From Candidatus Calditenuaceae archaeon (GTDB taxonomy: Archaea > Thermoproteota > Nitrososphaeria_A > Caldarchaeales > Calditenuaceae): a stretch of DNA of 59,801 nt. Both the position numbers and the translations under genes were made by a program. The first letter of the stretch is position 1; every line of letters begins with the position of its first letter. The notes beneath the pieces are model-generated. The model was not told where the DNA came from. It made no database searches and was given only the letters and a program-made list of their open reading frames with translations. Below are positions 48,318-57,764 of the stretch, piece after piece. Location: assembly GCA_025058225.1 (NCBI GenBank), contig JANXEE010000014.1, positions 1-59,801 on the forward strand, given 5' to 3'.

Positions 48318-49157
48318 TCAGCGCTCTATCGGCAGACCTACCGAGTTGCCCCACTCGCTCCAGCTGCCGTCGTAGTTTCTGACCTTCGGGTAGTTCAGGA
48401 GGTGTTTCAGGACGAACCAAGTCACCGAGGACCTCTCGCCTATCCTGCAGTACGTGATGACCTCCTTGTCCGGTGTGACTCCTGCCGACTCGTAGAGCCT
48501 CTTCAGCTCCTCGATGCTCTTGAAGGTCCCGTCCTCGTTGAGGGCCTTTCCCCACGGAATGTTGACCGCTCCCGGTATGTGTCCACCCCTCTGTGCGTGC
48601 TCAGTCGGGTACTCCGGAGGTGCCAGTATCTTCCCCGTGAACTCATCGGGTGACCTCACGTCGACCAGCGCGACCTGCGGGCTTCCGAGCCTCGTCCTGA
48701 CGTCGTTCATGAAGACCCTGAACTCGTAGTTGACCCTGGTGACCCTGTACTGAGTCGGTGGATACGAGGGGACGTCCTTCGTCAGCTCCCTCTCCTCCGC
48801 GATCCACTTCTTCCTGCTGCCGTCCATGAGGCTGACCCTCTCGTGGTTGTAGAGCCTCACCACCCAGAACGCGAACGCCGCGAACCAGTTGTTGAAGTCG
48901 CCGTAGAGGACGACGTGTGTGTCGTTGGACACGCCGCTACGTGACATGAGGGCCTCGAAGCCCTCCTTCGAGACGATGTTCCTCTCGAGCTGGTCGTTGA
49001 TGTCCCTCTTCCAGTCCCAGAGCACCGCGCCCGGCACGTGCCCCTGATTGTACGCGGTCAGGGGGTCGTAATCGACCTCGATTATCCGAACGTTCGGGTT
49101 ACTCAGGTTCCTCGCGACCCACTCGGTTGAGACCAAGGGCTGAATTTGCGTGTCCAT
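48318..49157 (-). CDS. Two-domain rhodanese (thiosulfate sulfurtransferase)
   Basis: VALVDVRSPDEFTG, PGAVNIPWG, ITYCRIGERSSVTWFVL active-site loop, NYDGSWSEWG. Confidence 0.93.
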   Translation of the reverse strand: MDTQIQPLVSTEWVARNLSNPNVRIIEVDYDPLTAYNQGHVPGAVLWDWKRDINDQLERNIVSKEGFEALMSRSGVSNDTHVVLYGDFNNWFAAFAFWVVRLYNHERVSLMDGSRKKWIAEERELTKDVPSYPPTQYRVTRVNYEFRVFMNDVRTRLGSPQVALVDVRSPDEFTGKILAPPEYPTEHAQRGGHIPGAVNIPWGKALNEDGTFKSIEELKRLYESAGVTPDKEVITYCRIGERSSVTWFVLKHLLNYPKVRNYDGSWSEWGNSVGLPIER

Positions 49158-49305
49158 ATCTTAGCATTATTTCACAATAAGAGCATTATATGAAATTACT
49201 CAGGTTACTCGGGTGAGCGTCCCTCGGTGTGGCCTCTTCGGTCGCTTTCAGGCCAAATGAGTGGCGAAATAACCTTATTAGGCGAGGATTTGTAAAAAAC
49301 CCGAA

Positions 49306-49545
49306 ATGCCGATCGCGTTCGTCCTGATCAACACGGAGATCGGGTCGGAGGAAGAGGTGCTCAGGAAGCTGCAGAGCATACCTGCGGTAAAGGAGGCCTA
49401 CGCGGTCTATGGCGTCTACGACATCGTCGCGAAGGTCGAGGCGGAGAACATGGAGAAGCTGAAGGAGATCGTCTCTTGGAACATCAGGAGGCTCGACAAG
49501 GTCAGGTCGACGCTCACGATGCTCGTCATGAGCGCCTCGACCTGA
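49306..49545 (+). CDS. Stand-alone Lrp/AsnC ligand-binding (RAM) domain protein
   Basis: MPIAFVLINTEIGSEEEVLRKLQSIPAVKEAYAVYGVYDIVAKVEAENMEKLKEIV. Confidence 0.92.
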   Translation: MPIAFVLINTEIGSEEEVLRKLQSIPAVKEAYAVYGVYDIVAKVEAENMEKLKEIVSWNIRRLDKVRSTLTMLVMSAST

Positions 49546-49603
49546 AGGGTTCTGCGGTCTCAAACACTCTCCTATCATTGAGTTGTGAGGTAAGATTTTT
49601 GGG

Positions 49604-49957
49604 ATGGAGAGGATCATCTGCCACGTGGATCGGTTAGACATCGAGGTGACACCTCTCGCGGTCCGGAAGATGAAAGAGGCACTGAAGGATGCCGGTGAGT
49701 CGGTCGGCGTCAGGATATTCGTCAGCGAGGGCTGCTGCGGTCCGTCCTATGGACTCGCGCTCGACGATCAGGTGAACGGTGACGACATAGTTCTCAACGT
49801 CGATGGTGTCAAGTTCCTCGTCGACAGCTTCTCCGCGGAGAGACTGCGGGGCGTCGTGCTGGACTACGCCTCTACACCCTACGGTGAGGGGTTCGTGGTC
49901 AAGGGCGCCCGGCCCTCCAGCGGAGGGCACGGCTGTTCCTGCGGCTGCGGACACTAG
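49604..49957 (+). CDS. HesB/IscA-like protein
   Basis: EVTPLAVRKMKEALKDAGESVGVRIFVSEGCCGPSYGLALDD; C-terminal GHGCSCGCGH. Confidence 0.82.
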   Translation: MERIICHVDRLDIEVTPLAVRKMKEALKDAGESVGVRIFVSEGCCGPSYGLALDDQVNGDDIVLNVDGVKFLVDSFSAERLRGVVLDYASTPYGEGFVVKGARPSSGGHGCSCGCGH

Positions 49958-49972
49958 TCGATCTTATCGGCT

Positions 49973-50461
49973 ATGTCCTCGGGTCCCGAAGAGCTGCTGG
50001 GAAGAAAGGCCCCCGATTTCGAGTTACCCACATCTGACGGAGGTACCTTCAGACTCTCCGAGTCGCTGAAGTCTGGCAGATACGTCGTTCTCTACTTCTA
50101 TCCGATGGCCGACACGCCGGGCTGCACGAGGGAGGCCTGCAGCTTCAGGGATGCTCTGCCAGACCTCTCACGGTTCGGAGCGTTGGTCGTCGGGGTCAGC
50201 ACAGACCCGCCAGAGAGGAACGCGAAGTTCGCGAAGAAGCACGGCCTCAACTTCACTCTCCTCAGCGACGTCAAGGGAGAGGTCTCGAGGGCCTACGCAT
50301 CGCTCAACTCGATAGTTAGGAAGTCGAAGCGTCACACGTTCGTGATAGGTCCTGATGGTACGGTGGTCGGCGTCTTCACGAAGGTCAGCCCGTCAGAGCA
50401 CGCAAGGGAGGTTCGGTCCCTCCTCGAGCGGTTGAGCTCTCAGACCCGAGCCGAGTCGTAG
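49973..50461 (+). CDS. Peroxiredoxin, Bcp/PrxQ type
   Basis: GRKAPDFELPTSDGGTFRLSE, YFYPMADTPGCTREACSFRD. Confidence 0.94.
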   Translation: MSSGPEELLGRKAPDFELPTSDGGTFRLSESLKSGRYVVLYFYPMADTPGCTREACSFRDALPDLSRFGALVVGVSTDPPERNAKFAKKHGLNFTLLSDVKGEVSRAYASLNSIVRKSKRHTFVIGPDGTVVGVFTKVSPSEHAREVRSLLERLSSQTRAES

Positions 50462-50880
50462 CCCTTCAGTTTCTCTATGTTCCTCCTCTCGGATTCGTCG
50501 ATGGAATCGACCGATAGCCAGGCCTCCACTATCTCCTTGGCGACCTGAGGTGATGCGAGTCTACCGCTCAGCGCGAGGACGTTCGCGTCGTTCCAGAGCC
50601 TCGCCCCCCTTGCGGTCTCAGCGTCGAAGCAGAGCGCCGCCCGCACGCCCCTCACCTTGTTCGCAGCGATCGACACCCCCGTCCCCGTGTAGCAGATCAC
50701 GACCCCCCAATCGACCTGACCGCTCGTCACCTTCTCGCCGACCTCGGTTCCCACTTCCGGCCACGGTTCCACCTTGCCCGACTTCAGAGATCCCAGCTCC
50801 ACAACCTCGAAGCCCCTCGCTCTAAGGTGCTCAACGACGGCCCTCGCAGCGGGATAGATGTCGTCAGCTCCTACCGCCAC
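50440..50880 (-). CDS. rpiB: RpiB/LacAB-family sugar-phosphate isomerase
   Basis: VAVGADDIYPAARAVVEHLRARGFEVVELG, GVVICYTGTGVSIAANKVRGVRAALCFDAETARGARLWNDANVLALSGR. Confidence 0.9.
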   Translation of the reverse strand: MAVGADDIYPAARAVVEHLRARGFEVVELGSLKSGKVEPWPEVGTEVGEKVTSGQVDWGVVICYTGTGVSIAANKVRGVRAALCFDAETARGARLWNDANVLALSGRLASPQVAKEIVEAWLSVDSIDESERRNIEKLKGYDSARV

Positions 50881-50907
50881 TCTCCTCGGTCTTCCGCCGC
50901 TCAGGGC

Positions 50908-51150
50908 TTATCCCTCGATGGCCTTGGCGATCTCGTCTGCGGTGGGGAACCGGCCGCCAGCGGCCTTCCTCGAGAAGACGAGCTTGCCGTCGACGAAGAC
51001 GTCAAACGTCCCTCCATCAGAGGTATCCAAGGTGACCGAGAAGTTCTTGAGGTATTTCGTCCCGTACCTGTTCAGAAGTTCTGACGCCAGCTGAGTTGCC
51101 TTGGGGAGGTGACCGCAGGGGACGCAGTACACTATCTTTACCTGTGGCAT
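50908..51150 (-). CDS. SelT/SelW-like Rdx family protein (Cys form)
   Basis: VKIVYCVPCGHLPKATQLASELL; GTFDVFVDGKLVFSRKAAGGRFP. Confidence 0.85.
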   Translation of the reverse strand: MPQVKIVYCVPCGHLPKATQLASELLNRYGTKYLKNFSVTLDTSDGGTFDVFVDGKLVFSRKAAGGRFPTADEIAKAIEG

Positions 51151-51229
51151 CGAGGTTATCGCTCCATCTACGATATTTAGGTCTATTCCGTCGAATCAGC
51201 GACGTACCGAGGTTAATCGACCGAAGGGG

Positions 51230-51994
51230 TCACCTGAAGAGGTCCTCCTCTCGAGGCCTCACGATTGCCGCAGCACCCTCCTCGGAGGCCCTGTATCTGT
51301 ATCCCCTGATGATCGCGACCGGTATTCCCTCGTCGGCGTTGCCCATCACCAGCTCCGCGGCCGATGCCAGCTCGTCCGCCACGCAGACCTGCTTGCTCTG
51401 AAGCACCCTTCCGTAGAGGTCCTTACTTCCCCTGAGGTCCAGAACAGGCTCGATCCCGCTGCACCCTATCGCCACGTTGACAGCACCCCTCCTGAAGGGC
51501 CTGCCGTGGCTGTCGGAGACTATCACGCCCACCTCGATCCCTCTCAGCTCTCTTATCCTCTCCCTTATCCTCCTCGCGGAGGAGTCGGGGTCCACTGGCA
51601 GAAGTGAGACGTTGTTCTCGCCGACGTTGGAAAGGTCCACGCCGCTGTTGGCACAGACCAGTCCGTGACGCGTCTCGGTGATGATGAGACCATCGGCCCT
51701 AACCCTCAGGACGTCCACCGCTTCTCTGAGTATCGCTTCGACGTGTCTCGGGTCCTTGCCCGTGAGGCGTGCTATCCTGTGGGCCCTGGTGCTGGCCTCG
51801 ATCGATGCGAGTGGCATCACCCTTCCCTCGGACTTGGAAACGACGATCTGGGAGACCACGACGATGTCACCCGACCTCAACCCGACGCCGTGCACCTCGG
51901 CCGCGGAGACTATCAGCTCCGCCAGGTCATCTCCCTCTCTCACCACCGGCAGACTCAGCCCTGTTACCTCAACTCTCCGGACTCCTCGGAGCAT
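51230..51994 (-). CDS. cofE: Coenzyme F420-0:L-glutamate ligase
   Basis: GDIVVVSQIVVSKSEGR, ITETRHGLVCANSGVDLSNV, GVIVSDSHGRPFRRGAVNVAIGCSG, VCVADELASAAELVMGNADEGIPVAIIRG. Confidence 0.94.
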   Translation of the reverse strand: MLRGVRRVEVTGLSLPVVREGDDLAELIVSAAEVHGVGLRSGDIVVVSQIVVSKSEGRVMPLASIEASTRAHRIARLTGKDPRHVEAILREAVDVLRVRADGLIITETRHGLVCANSGVDLSNVGENNVSLLPVDPDSSARRIRERIRELRGIEVGVIVSDSHGRPFRRGAVNVAIGCSGIEPVLDLRGSKDLYGRVLQSKQVCVADELASAAELVMGNADEGIPVAIIRGYRYRASEEGAAAIVRPREEDLFR

Positions 51995-52001
51995 CGGCCA
52001 T

Positions 52002-52343
52002 TCAGAACCCTAGGTCCCTCATCCTCTTACCGGCCCGGCCCCGAATGTTCAGCTTCACCTCAGGCACCTCCTCCTGTGCCTCAGCGGTCTTCGCCGCCTC
52101 CTTCGGCTTGATGAAGAGGGAGCACTTCCCGTCGGGGAGGAGCTTTAGCTGGACGCACGACGCGTAGACGCACCTGAACCCTATGCAGGGGCCATCGACC
52201 CAGTTGCACCAAGGGGGGTTCCGCTTGAAGTCGAGTGCCGGCCTTCCGGGCGCTAGGAACTTCGTGCACCTGAAGAACCTGCAGAGCGGGTTGCAGACAG
52301 GTGTCGGCTCTCTGGATAGCGTCCAGGGAACCTCCGTTGTCAA
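52002..52343 (-). CDS. Cys-rich protein of unknown function (8 Cys)
   Basis: VCNPLCRFFRCTKF...WCNWVDGPCIGFRCVYASCVQLKLLPDGKC; possible metal or Fe-S binding. Confidence 0.7.
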   Translation of the reverse strand: MTTEVPWTLSREPTPVCNPLCRFFRCTKFLAPGRPALDFKRNPPWCNWVDGPCIGFRCVYASCVQLKLLPDGKCSLFIKPKEAAKTAEAQEEVPEVKLNIRGRAGKRMRDLGF

Positions 52344-52417
52344 GGGTCAGGATTTTACCGGTTCCTCGCATTAATATGCCTTTTCTGATGACCATCGAAC
52401 GGTAATGGGCTCGCTCG

Positions 52418-53149
52418 TTGATGTGGGCGGTGCAGTTGAGGTCGCTGCTGTGGCTGAGGCTGAGGCGTTCGAGGTTCGTCTCGAGGCCTAACAGGTTCCT
52501 GGTGATCGCGGAGTCCGACGGTGATCTCCTCAGGCTGCACAACAGGAACACCGGCCGGCTTGGAGAGCTGTTGCGACCGGGTGCTGACTTGCTCTACGCG
52601 CCCAAAGAGAGCGGTAGAGGTTCGTCCACCTCGGGCACGCTGATCGGTGTGTCGACCGACGAGGGGTTGGCTCTCGTCGACCCTCCGACGCAGGCCAAGG
52701 CCTTCGAGCTGGCCTGGAGGAGGGGTTACGTGAACTGGTTGAGCGGATGGTGTCCCACGAGGACTGAGGTCAAAGTGCGCGGCGTGAAACTCGACTATGA
52801 GATGCTGGGGCACAAAGGCATGGTCGGGTATCTGGAGCTGAAGTCCGCCGTCTACCTCGATCAGCTCGGCCGGTGCTCGTACCCCGACGCCCCCAGCGAG
52901 CGTGGTCTGAAACACGTCAGGGCGCTCGAGGTGTTGAGAGGGGAGGGTAGGAGATCGGTGATCGCCTTCGTCGTCGCCCACCCCTCGTGCAGGGCCTTCA
53001 GGCCCTTCGTCGAGCGTCACCCCGAACTGGCCTCGGAGCTGGCGAGGGCCTCAGAAGCTGGGGTCGAGGTGAGGGCCATGAGGGTCCTGCTCGGTACAGA
53101 GGGCAGCGTTTCACTCGATGAACCAGACCTTCCGGTTCTACTGGCTTGA
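52418..53149 (+). CDS. sfsA: SfsA-like protein
   Basis: LHNRNTGRLGELLRPGADLLYAP, YLELKSAVY, YPDAPSERGLKHVRALEVL, EAGVEVRAMRV. Confidence 0.85.
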   Translation: MMWAVQLRSLLWLRLRRSRFVSRPNRFLVIAESDGDLLRLHNRNTGRLGELLRPGADLLYAPKESGRGSSTSGTLIGVSTDEGLALVDPPTQAKAFELAWRRGYVNWLSGWCPTRTEVKVRGVKLDYEMLGHKGMVGYLELKSAVYLDQLGRCSYPDAPSERGLKHVRALEVLRGEGRRSVIAFVVAHPSCRAFRPFVERHPELASELARASEAGVEVRAMRVLLGTEGSVSLDEPDLPVLLA

Positions 53150-53251
53150 ACAGCTCACGCAGAGCCCGCACCGAGGACATCTGTGGGCGTCCTCCGGTAT
53201 GTCGGCATGGCATCGCGGGCACTCGTTGACGACCTCGCCCGACGTAAACAT
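53138..53251 (-). CDS. Very small zinc-ribbon protein
   Basis: Reverse-strand MFTSGEVVNECPRCHADIPEDAHRCPRCGLCVSCSSQ*; three CxxC motifs; overlaps the 3' end of sfsA. Confidence 0.5.
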   Translation of the reverse strand: MFTSGEVVNECPRCHADIPEDAHRCPRCGLCVSCSSQ

Positions 53252-53394
53252 CCCCGGTCCGTTGGTAGTTCTCGTCACCCATATTTAAGTCAAAAACAAA
53301 ATTACGTTAAACTGTCACCTCGCCGGGCGAGGGGGGAGATAGGCGCGATGGGGTTGAATAGAGGGCCTGAGCAGACTGTGTAGAGGCAAGGAAG

Positions 53395-54924
53395 GTGCTG
53401 GAACGCTACGTTGTCGACGACGTGGCTCTGGTTACGGGGTTAGCGTCATCTCTCGTTGAGGAGGGTAAGCTGAGGGGGTCGATACTCCTTCACCGTAGGA
53501 TCGTCAGGTCGCTCGGCGAGAGGTTCAGGAGCGGCGACGAGAACGCTCTGGATTCTCTGAAGGTGTTGAGGGAGTCCTGTGAGCGGAAAGGCATATCGAT
53601 AGAGCTCATCGGCAGCGAGGAAGCCGGTGGTGACGTTCGTGACGTCGTCAGAGAGGAGGCCACCAAGAACGGCGCGGTCGTAGTTACCGCAGACCCCCTC
53701 ACCTACAGGCTCTGTGAGGCCCTGGGCGTCAAGACCGTTCGCGTCGAGGTGCGAAGTGAGTGGTCCCTCGAGGAGGTCTTCAGGGGGAACGTGATGTCGC
53801 TGCACCTGAAGGAGGGCGTCCCGGCGAGGGTCAAGGCCGGTACCCCCGGCAGGTGGAGGTTCCTGGAGCTATCACCCGAACCCGTGAAGAGGGAGAGGCT
53901 GGAGCTCTTCGTCCTCCATCTCCTTCAGCGCGTCTACGAGGACGAGTCAAGGACCTCCTTCATCGAGGTCGACGGCAAGAACGTCACCATCCTCCAGTAC
54001 GGTGAGTACAGGGTCGTCATCACCCGACCTCCTCTCAGCGACGGCCTCGAGGTCACGGTGGTCAGGCCCGTTGTCCGGAAGTCCATTCACGAGTACAGCC
54101 TTCCATCCGTGTTGATGGAGAGGCTCACGACCCGTGCAGAGGGCATACTCATAGCCGGTGCACCGGGGATGGGCAAGTCGACCTTCGCTCAAGCGATCGC
54201 GGAGCACTACAGGTCGATGGGGAAGGTGGTGAAGACCGTGGAGAGCCCGAGGGACCTGGTGCTTCCGGCCGACGTCACGCAGTACTCCAAGTCCTCTTCA
54301 TCGGGCAGCGAGCTCCACGACGTGCTCCTCCTCAGCAGGCCCGACTACACGGTCTTCGACGAGATGCGCAATGAGGAGGACTTCCAGCTCTTCGTTGACC
54401 TCAGGCTAGCCGGCATAGGGATGGTGGGCGTCGTCCACGCAACCTCTCCCATCGACGCGATTCAGCGGGTCGCCAACAGGGTGGACATAGGTGTTGTTCC
54501 GTCGATAATAGACACCGTGATCTTCATGCACTCCGGCGAGGTATCGAAGGTCCACGTCCTTGAGGTCTCCGTGAGGGTTCCGAGGGGCATGAAGAGGGCC
54601 GACCTCGCAAGGCCCACGATAGAGGTGAAGGACCTCCTGACCGGTGAGGTTGAGTACGAGATGTACGTCTTCGGCGAGCGGACCTTCATCGTCCCCGTAG
54701 GCAGGTCTCAGGGCACCTCTCACGAGGAGGGAAGGGTTCAGTCGGTCCTGAACAAACTGATCGGCAAACACATCGACAGCTACGACCTGAGGGTTTCGGG
54801 CGGTGTGGTAAGGCTCGAGGTACCTCCGGAGTACATGAGGGTCTACGTCAGGAAGTTGCAGAAGAGGCTCCACAGGATCTGTCAGCAGCTCGGACTCGAG
54901 CTGGAGGTAGTCCCGAGGAAGTAG
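53395..54924 (+). CDS. PIN-domain ATPase (PINA-type, PIN + RecA-like/PilT ATPase)
   Basis: N-terminal PIN-like domain (GAVVVTADPLTYRLCEALGVK), ILIAGAPGMGKSTFAQAIAEHYRSMGKVVKTVESPRDL, DYTVFDEMRNEEDFQLFVDLRLAGIGMVGVVHAT. Confidence 0.93.
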   Translation: MLERYVVDDVALVTGLASSLVEEGKLRGSILLHRRIVRSLGERFRSGDENALDSLKVLRESCERKGISIELIGSEEAGGDVRDVVREEATKNGAVVVTADPLTYRLCEALGVKTVRVEVRSEWSLEEVFRGNVMSLHLKEGVPARVKAGTPGRWRFLELSPEPVKRERLELFVLHLLQRVYEDESRTSFIEVDGKNVTILQYGEYRVVITRPPLSDGLEVTVVRPVVRKSIHEYSLPSVLMERLTTRAEGILIAGAPGMGKSTFAQAIAEHYRSMGKVVKTVESPRDLVLPADVTQYSKSSSSGSELHDVLLLSRPDYTVFDEMRNEEDFQLFVDLRLAGIGMVGVVHATSPIDAIQRVANRVDIGVVPSIIDTVIFMHSGEVSKVHVLEVSVRVPRGMKRADLARPTIEVKDLLTGEVEYEMYVFGERTFIVPVGRSQGTSHEEGRVQSVLNKLIGKHIDSYDLRVSGGVVRLEVPPEYMRVYVRKLQKRLHRICQQLGLELEVVPRK

Positions 54925-55080
54925 AAGGGCTCTAAGCCGGTTATCGTTGCGGTCTGCTCATTAGAAGATTCACTGTTCTCTTACGGGGTGATCTTTAGAA
55001 CTGTGGCCTCCCAGGTGAGAGCGCTCTTTCCAGCTCTCATCAGAGAGCTTTATTAGAGGCCGTCGGTGATTCGGTTCAGC

Positions 55081-55662
55081 ATGGCAGCTGCCGAGGGTAC
55101 CGAGGGGCAGAGGGTCGTCAAGAGGTACGTTGAGGAGGTGCTGAGGGTAGAGGAGGGCGTGAAAGTGACCGTCGAGGACGGAGGCGTTCTCAGGGTGAAG
55201 GGGCCGCTGGGAGAGCTGACGCTGGACTTCAGGGTCGCAGGCGTCGAGTTCATCGGCTCCGATGGAGGTCTTGTCGTGAGGGTTCACGGGAAGGGTAAGA
55301 AGGCGAAGGCGCTGCTGGGGACGGTCAGAGCAAAGGTACGGAACGCCGCGCTGGGCGTCACCAAGGGCTTCACCTACAAGCTCAAGATCGTCAAGACCCA
55401 CTTCCCGATGTCGGTGAAGGTGCAGGGTGACACGCTTCTGATAGAGAACTTCACCGGCGAAAGGGTTCCCAGGACGATCAAGCTGGTCCCCGGCGTGAAG
55501 GTGGCCGTCAAGGGCGACGACGTCATCGTCTCCGGCATCGATAAGGAGAAGGTCGGCCTCACCGCAGGCATGATCGAGCAGGCCACCAAGATTCGGGAGA
55601 AGGACCTGAGGAAGTTCCTCGATGGCATATACGTCTACGAGAAGTCGGTCGGCAGGGAGTGA
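55081..55662 (+). CDS. rpl6: 50S ribosomal protein L6
   Basis: VTVEDGGVLRVKGPLGELTLDF, GTVRAKVRNAALGVTKGFTYKLKIVKTHFPMSVKV. Confidence 0.95.
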   Translation: MAAAEGTEGQRVVKRYVEEVLRVEEGVKVTVEDGGVLRVKGPLGELTLDFRVAGVEFIGSDGGLVVRVHGKGKKAKALLGTVRAKVRNAALGVTKGFTYKLKIVKTHFPMSVKVQGDTLLIENFTGERVPRTIKLVPGVKVAVKGDDVIVSGIDKEKVGLTAGMIEQATKIREKDLRKFLDGIYVYEKSVGRE

Positions 55663-55664
55663 TC

Positions 55665-57764
55665 TCATCGGGTCTGAAACGTCATGACCTCCAGCGGGTG
55701 AAGAACCCGAAGGCCAGTGGTTCGCCTGTACTGGATCGCGCAGACGCTGCTCTCTGTCAGGAGGACCTCGACCCCCTTGGAGCGGAGCAGTTCTCCGAGT
55801 CTCATTCCCATCAGGTCCGATAGCCCCCTCCCTATAGGTCCGGCCTTCATCCCGAATGTCCCACCCATTCCGCAGCACATACCGTCCCCGACCTCAACCA
55901 CCTCCAACCCGGAGAGCTCCAGCAGCTTCAAGGTGAATGCGCCGCTCGACAGAGACCTCTGATGGCAGGGCACGTGAAGTCCGTACCTTCCGCCGACGCT
56001 GCCGGCCCTCAGGTGACCTCCCTCCACCAGCTCCAAGAGGACCTCCATGCCCTCAGCAGTCGCCCTCGAGAGCGACTCGGCGTCATCCCTGCCCCTCAGG
56101 AGATATGGGTAGACGTGCTTCAGCGCGTAGGTGGCCGTCGGCTCGAGTGACACTACCCTCCTCCCCTTATCCACGTGGGCTTTCAGGACCGAGACGTTCC
56201 GCTCTGCGACCTCAGTGGCTCGCTTGAGGTCTCCGTATGCGACGAACGGATAGCCTGAGCTCATCACCTGCGGCACCTCGACCTCCAACCCAGAGGCGCG
56301 GAGGGCCCTCACGAACTTCAACGCTAGGTCCGGCCTGACGTACTGGTAGAAGAAGTCGGGGAACAGCACGATCGTGTCCCTCGGGTTCTCGACCGATGAC
56401 CTCTCTTCCCTCAAGCGGTCGGTGAGCGTCTTCGACGAGAGTCTGGGCATCTCTACATCAGAGTCCAGTCCGACGACCCTCTCCATCAACTCCCTGAAGG
56501 CCCTTGAACTCATGAGTGCGTTGGCCAACGGAGCGATCCTGGAGGCGACCCGCGCGAATGTCTCGTAGCGCATCATGGCCCTGCTGGACCTCGGAGAACC
56601 CCTTGACTCCGCGAGCAGCCCCTTGACCTTCGAGATGGACATGGGGATGTTGATCTTGACCGGACAGACCTCCATGCAGAGGCCGCAGCTGATGCACAGC
56701 TCCGCGAACTCGGCCCTATCGAGACCGTGGACGTTCGCTGTCCAAGGTATCCCGATTGGTCCTGGGTAGATGTGACCGAAGACGTGACCTCCTACGACGC
56801 TGTACGGCGAGCAGACGTTCATGCAGGCGCCGCACCTGATGCAATAAAGCGCCTCCCTGAATACGGGGTCGTCCAGCATTCTCCTCCTGCCGTTATCGAG
56901 CAACACGATGTGCAGCTCCCTTCCACCTTCACCGGAGACCGGCAGCCTGCCGCCCATAATCGAGACGTACGTCGTCAGACGCTGACCGGTTGCGGCGACC
57001 GCGTGAGACCTCGCGAGAATCAGCGCCTCCTCGACGGTCTTCACGACCTTCTCGATCCCCATCAGCACCACCTGAACGCGGGGGAGCGATGCCGTCAGGC
57101 GTCCATTGCCCTCGTTGGTCTCCAGGACCACCGCACCCAGCTCTGCTATCGCGACGTTGGCTCCGTTGATCCCCACGTCCGCGTCCAAGAACTGCGACCT
57201 CAGTCTGCGCCTCACGTAGTTGAGTATCGGCCTCACGTCGTGATCCAGCTCCTCCCCGCCCTCCTTGGAGAAGAGTTCCGCGACCTCGGAGACCGATTTG
57301 TGAATCGCGGGGAAGACCAAGTGGCTCGGCCTCTCTCCGGCGAGCTGGATGATGCGTTCGCCGAGGTCTGTCTCGACGACCTCGATGCCCCTCGACTCGA
57401 GGTACTGGTTGAGCTCGATCTCCTCGCTGGTGAGAGACTTTGACTTGACGATCAGCCTCGCCCTCGCACCGGAAGCCACCCTGAGGATGATCTCGTTGGC
57501 TTCAACCGCGTCCCTCGCGAAGTGCACCTTGGCACCCCGGGCCTCGGCGTTCCTCACGAACTCGGTCAGCAACTCCTCCATCTCCTCCAAGCTCCTCTCC
57601 TTGATCCTCCTGGCCTCGTCCCTGAACCGCTCGTAGTCGTCAATCTCCGACGCGGCCCTCTTCCTCCCGAGGAGGCCCCTCATCATCGCGAGGTAGAGCC
57701 CCCTCACCGGTCCCCTGCTCAGGGATTCCTCAACCGTCTGCTCGAGGGCCCTGAGGCCCCTCAA
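55665..57764 (-). CDS. Fused LutB-LutA-type iron-sulfur oxidoreductase (LUD + 4Fe-4S + CCG domains)
   Basis: LUD-like N-terminus, CIRCGACMNVCSPY and CISCGLCMEVCPVKI clusters, C-terminal CCG domain CHQRSLSSG...DGMCCGMGGTFGMK. Confidence 0.9.
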   Translation of the reverse strand: MRGLRALEQTVEESLSRGPVRGLYLAMMRGLLGRKRAASEIDDYERFRDEARRIKERSLEEMEELLTEFVRNAEARGAKVHFARDAVEANEIILRVASGARARLIVKSKSLTSEEIELNQYLESRGIEVVETDLGERIIQLAGERPSHLVFPAIHKSVSEVAELFSKEGGEELDHDVRPILNYVRRRLRSQFLDADVGINGANVAIAELGAVVLETNEGNGRLTASLPRVQVVLMGIEKVVKTVEEALILARSHAVAATGQRLTTYVSIMGGRLPVSGEGGRELHIVLLDNGRRRMLDDPVFREALYCIRCGACMNVCSPYSVVGGHVFGHIYPGPIGIPWTANVHGLDRAEFAELCISCGLCMEVCPVKINIPMSISKVKGLLAESRGSPRSSRAMMRYETFARVASRIAPLANALMSSRAFRELMERVVGLDSDVEMPRLSSKTLTDRLREERSSVENPRDTIVLFPDFFYQYVRPDLALKFVRALRASGLEVEVPQVMSSGYPFVAYGDLKRATEVAERNVSVLKAHVDKGRRVVSLEPTATYALKHVYPYLLRGRDDAESLSRATAEGMEVLLELVEGGHLRAGSVGGRYGLHVPCHQRSLSSGAFTLKLLELSGLEVVEVGDGMCCGMGGTFGMKAGPIGRGLSDLMGMRLGELLRSKGVEVLLTESSVCAIQYRRTTGLRVLHPLEVMTFQTR

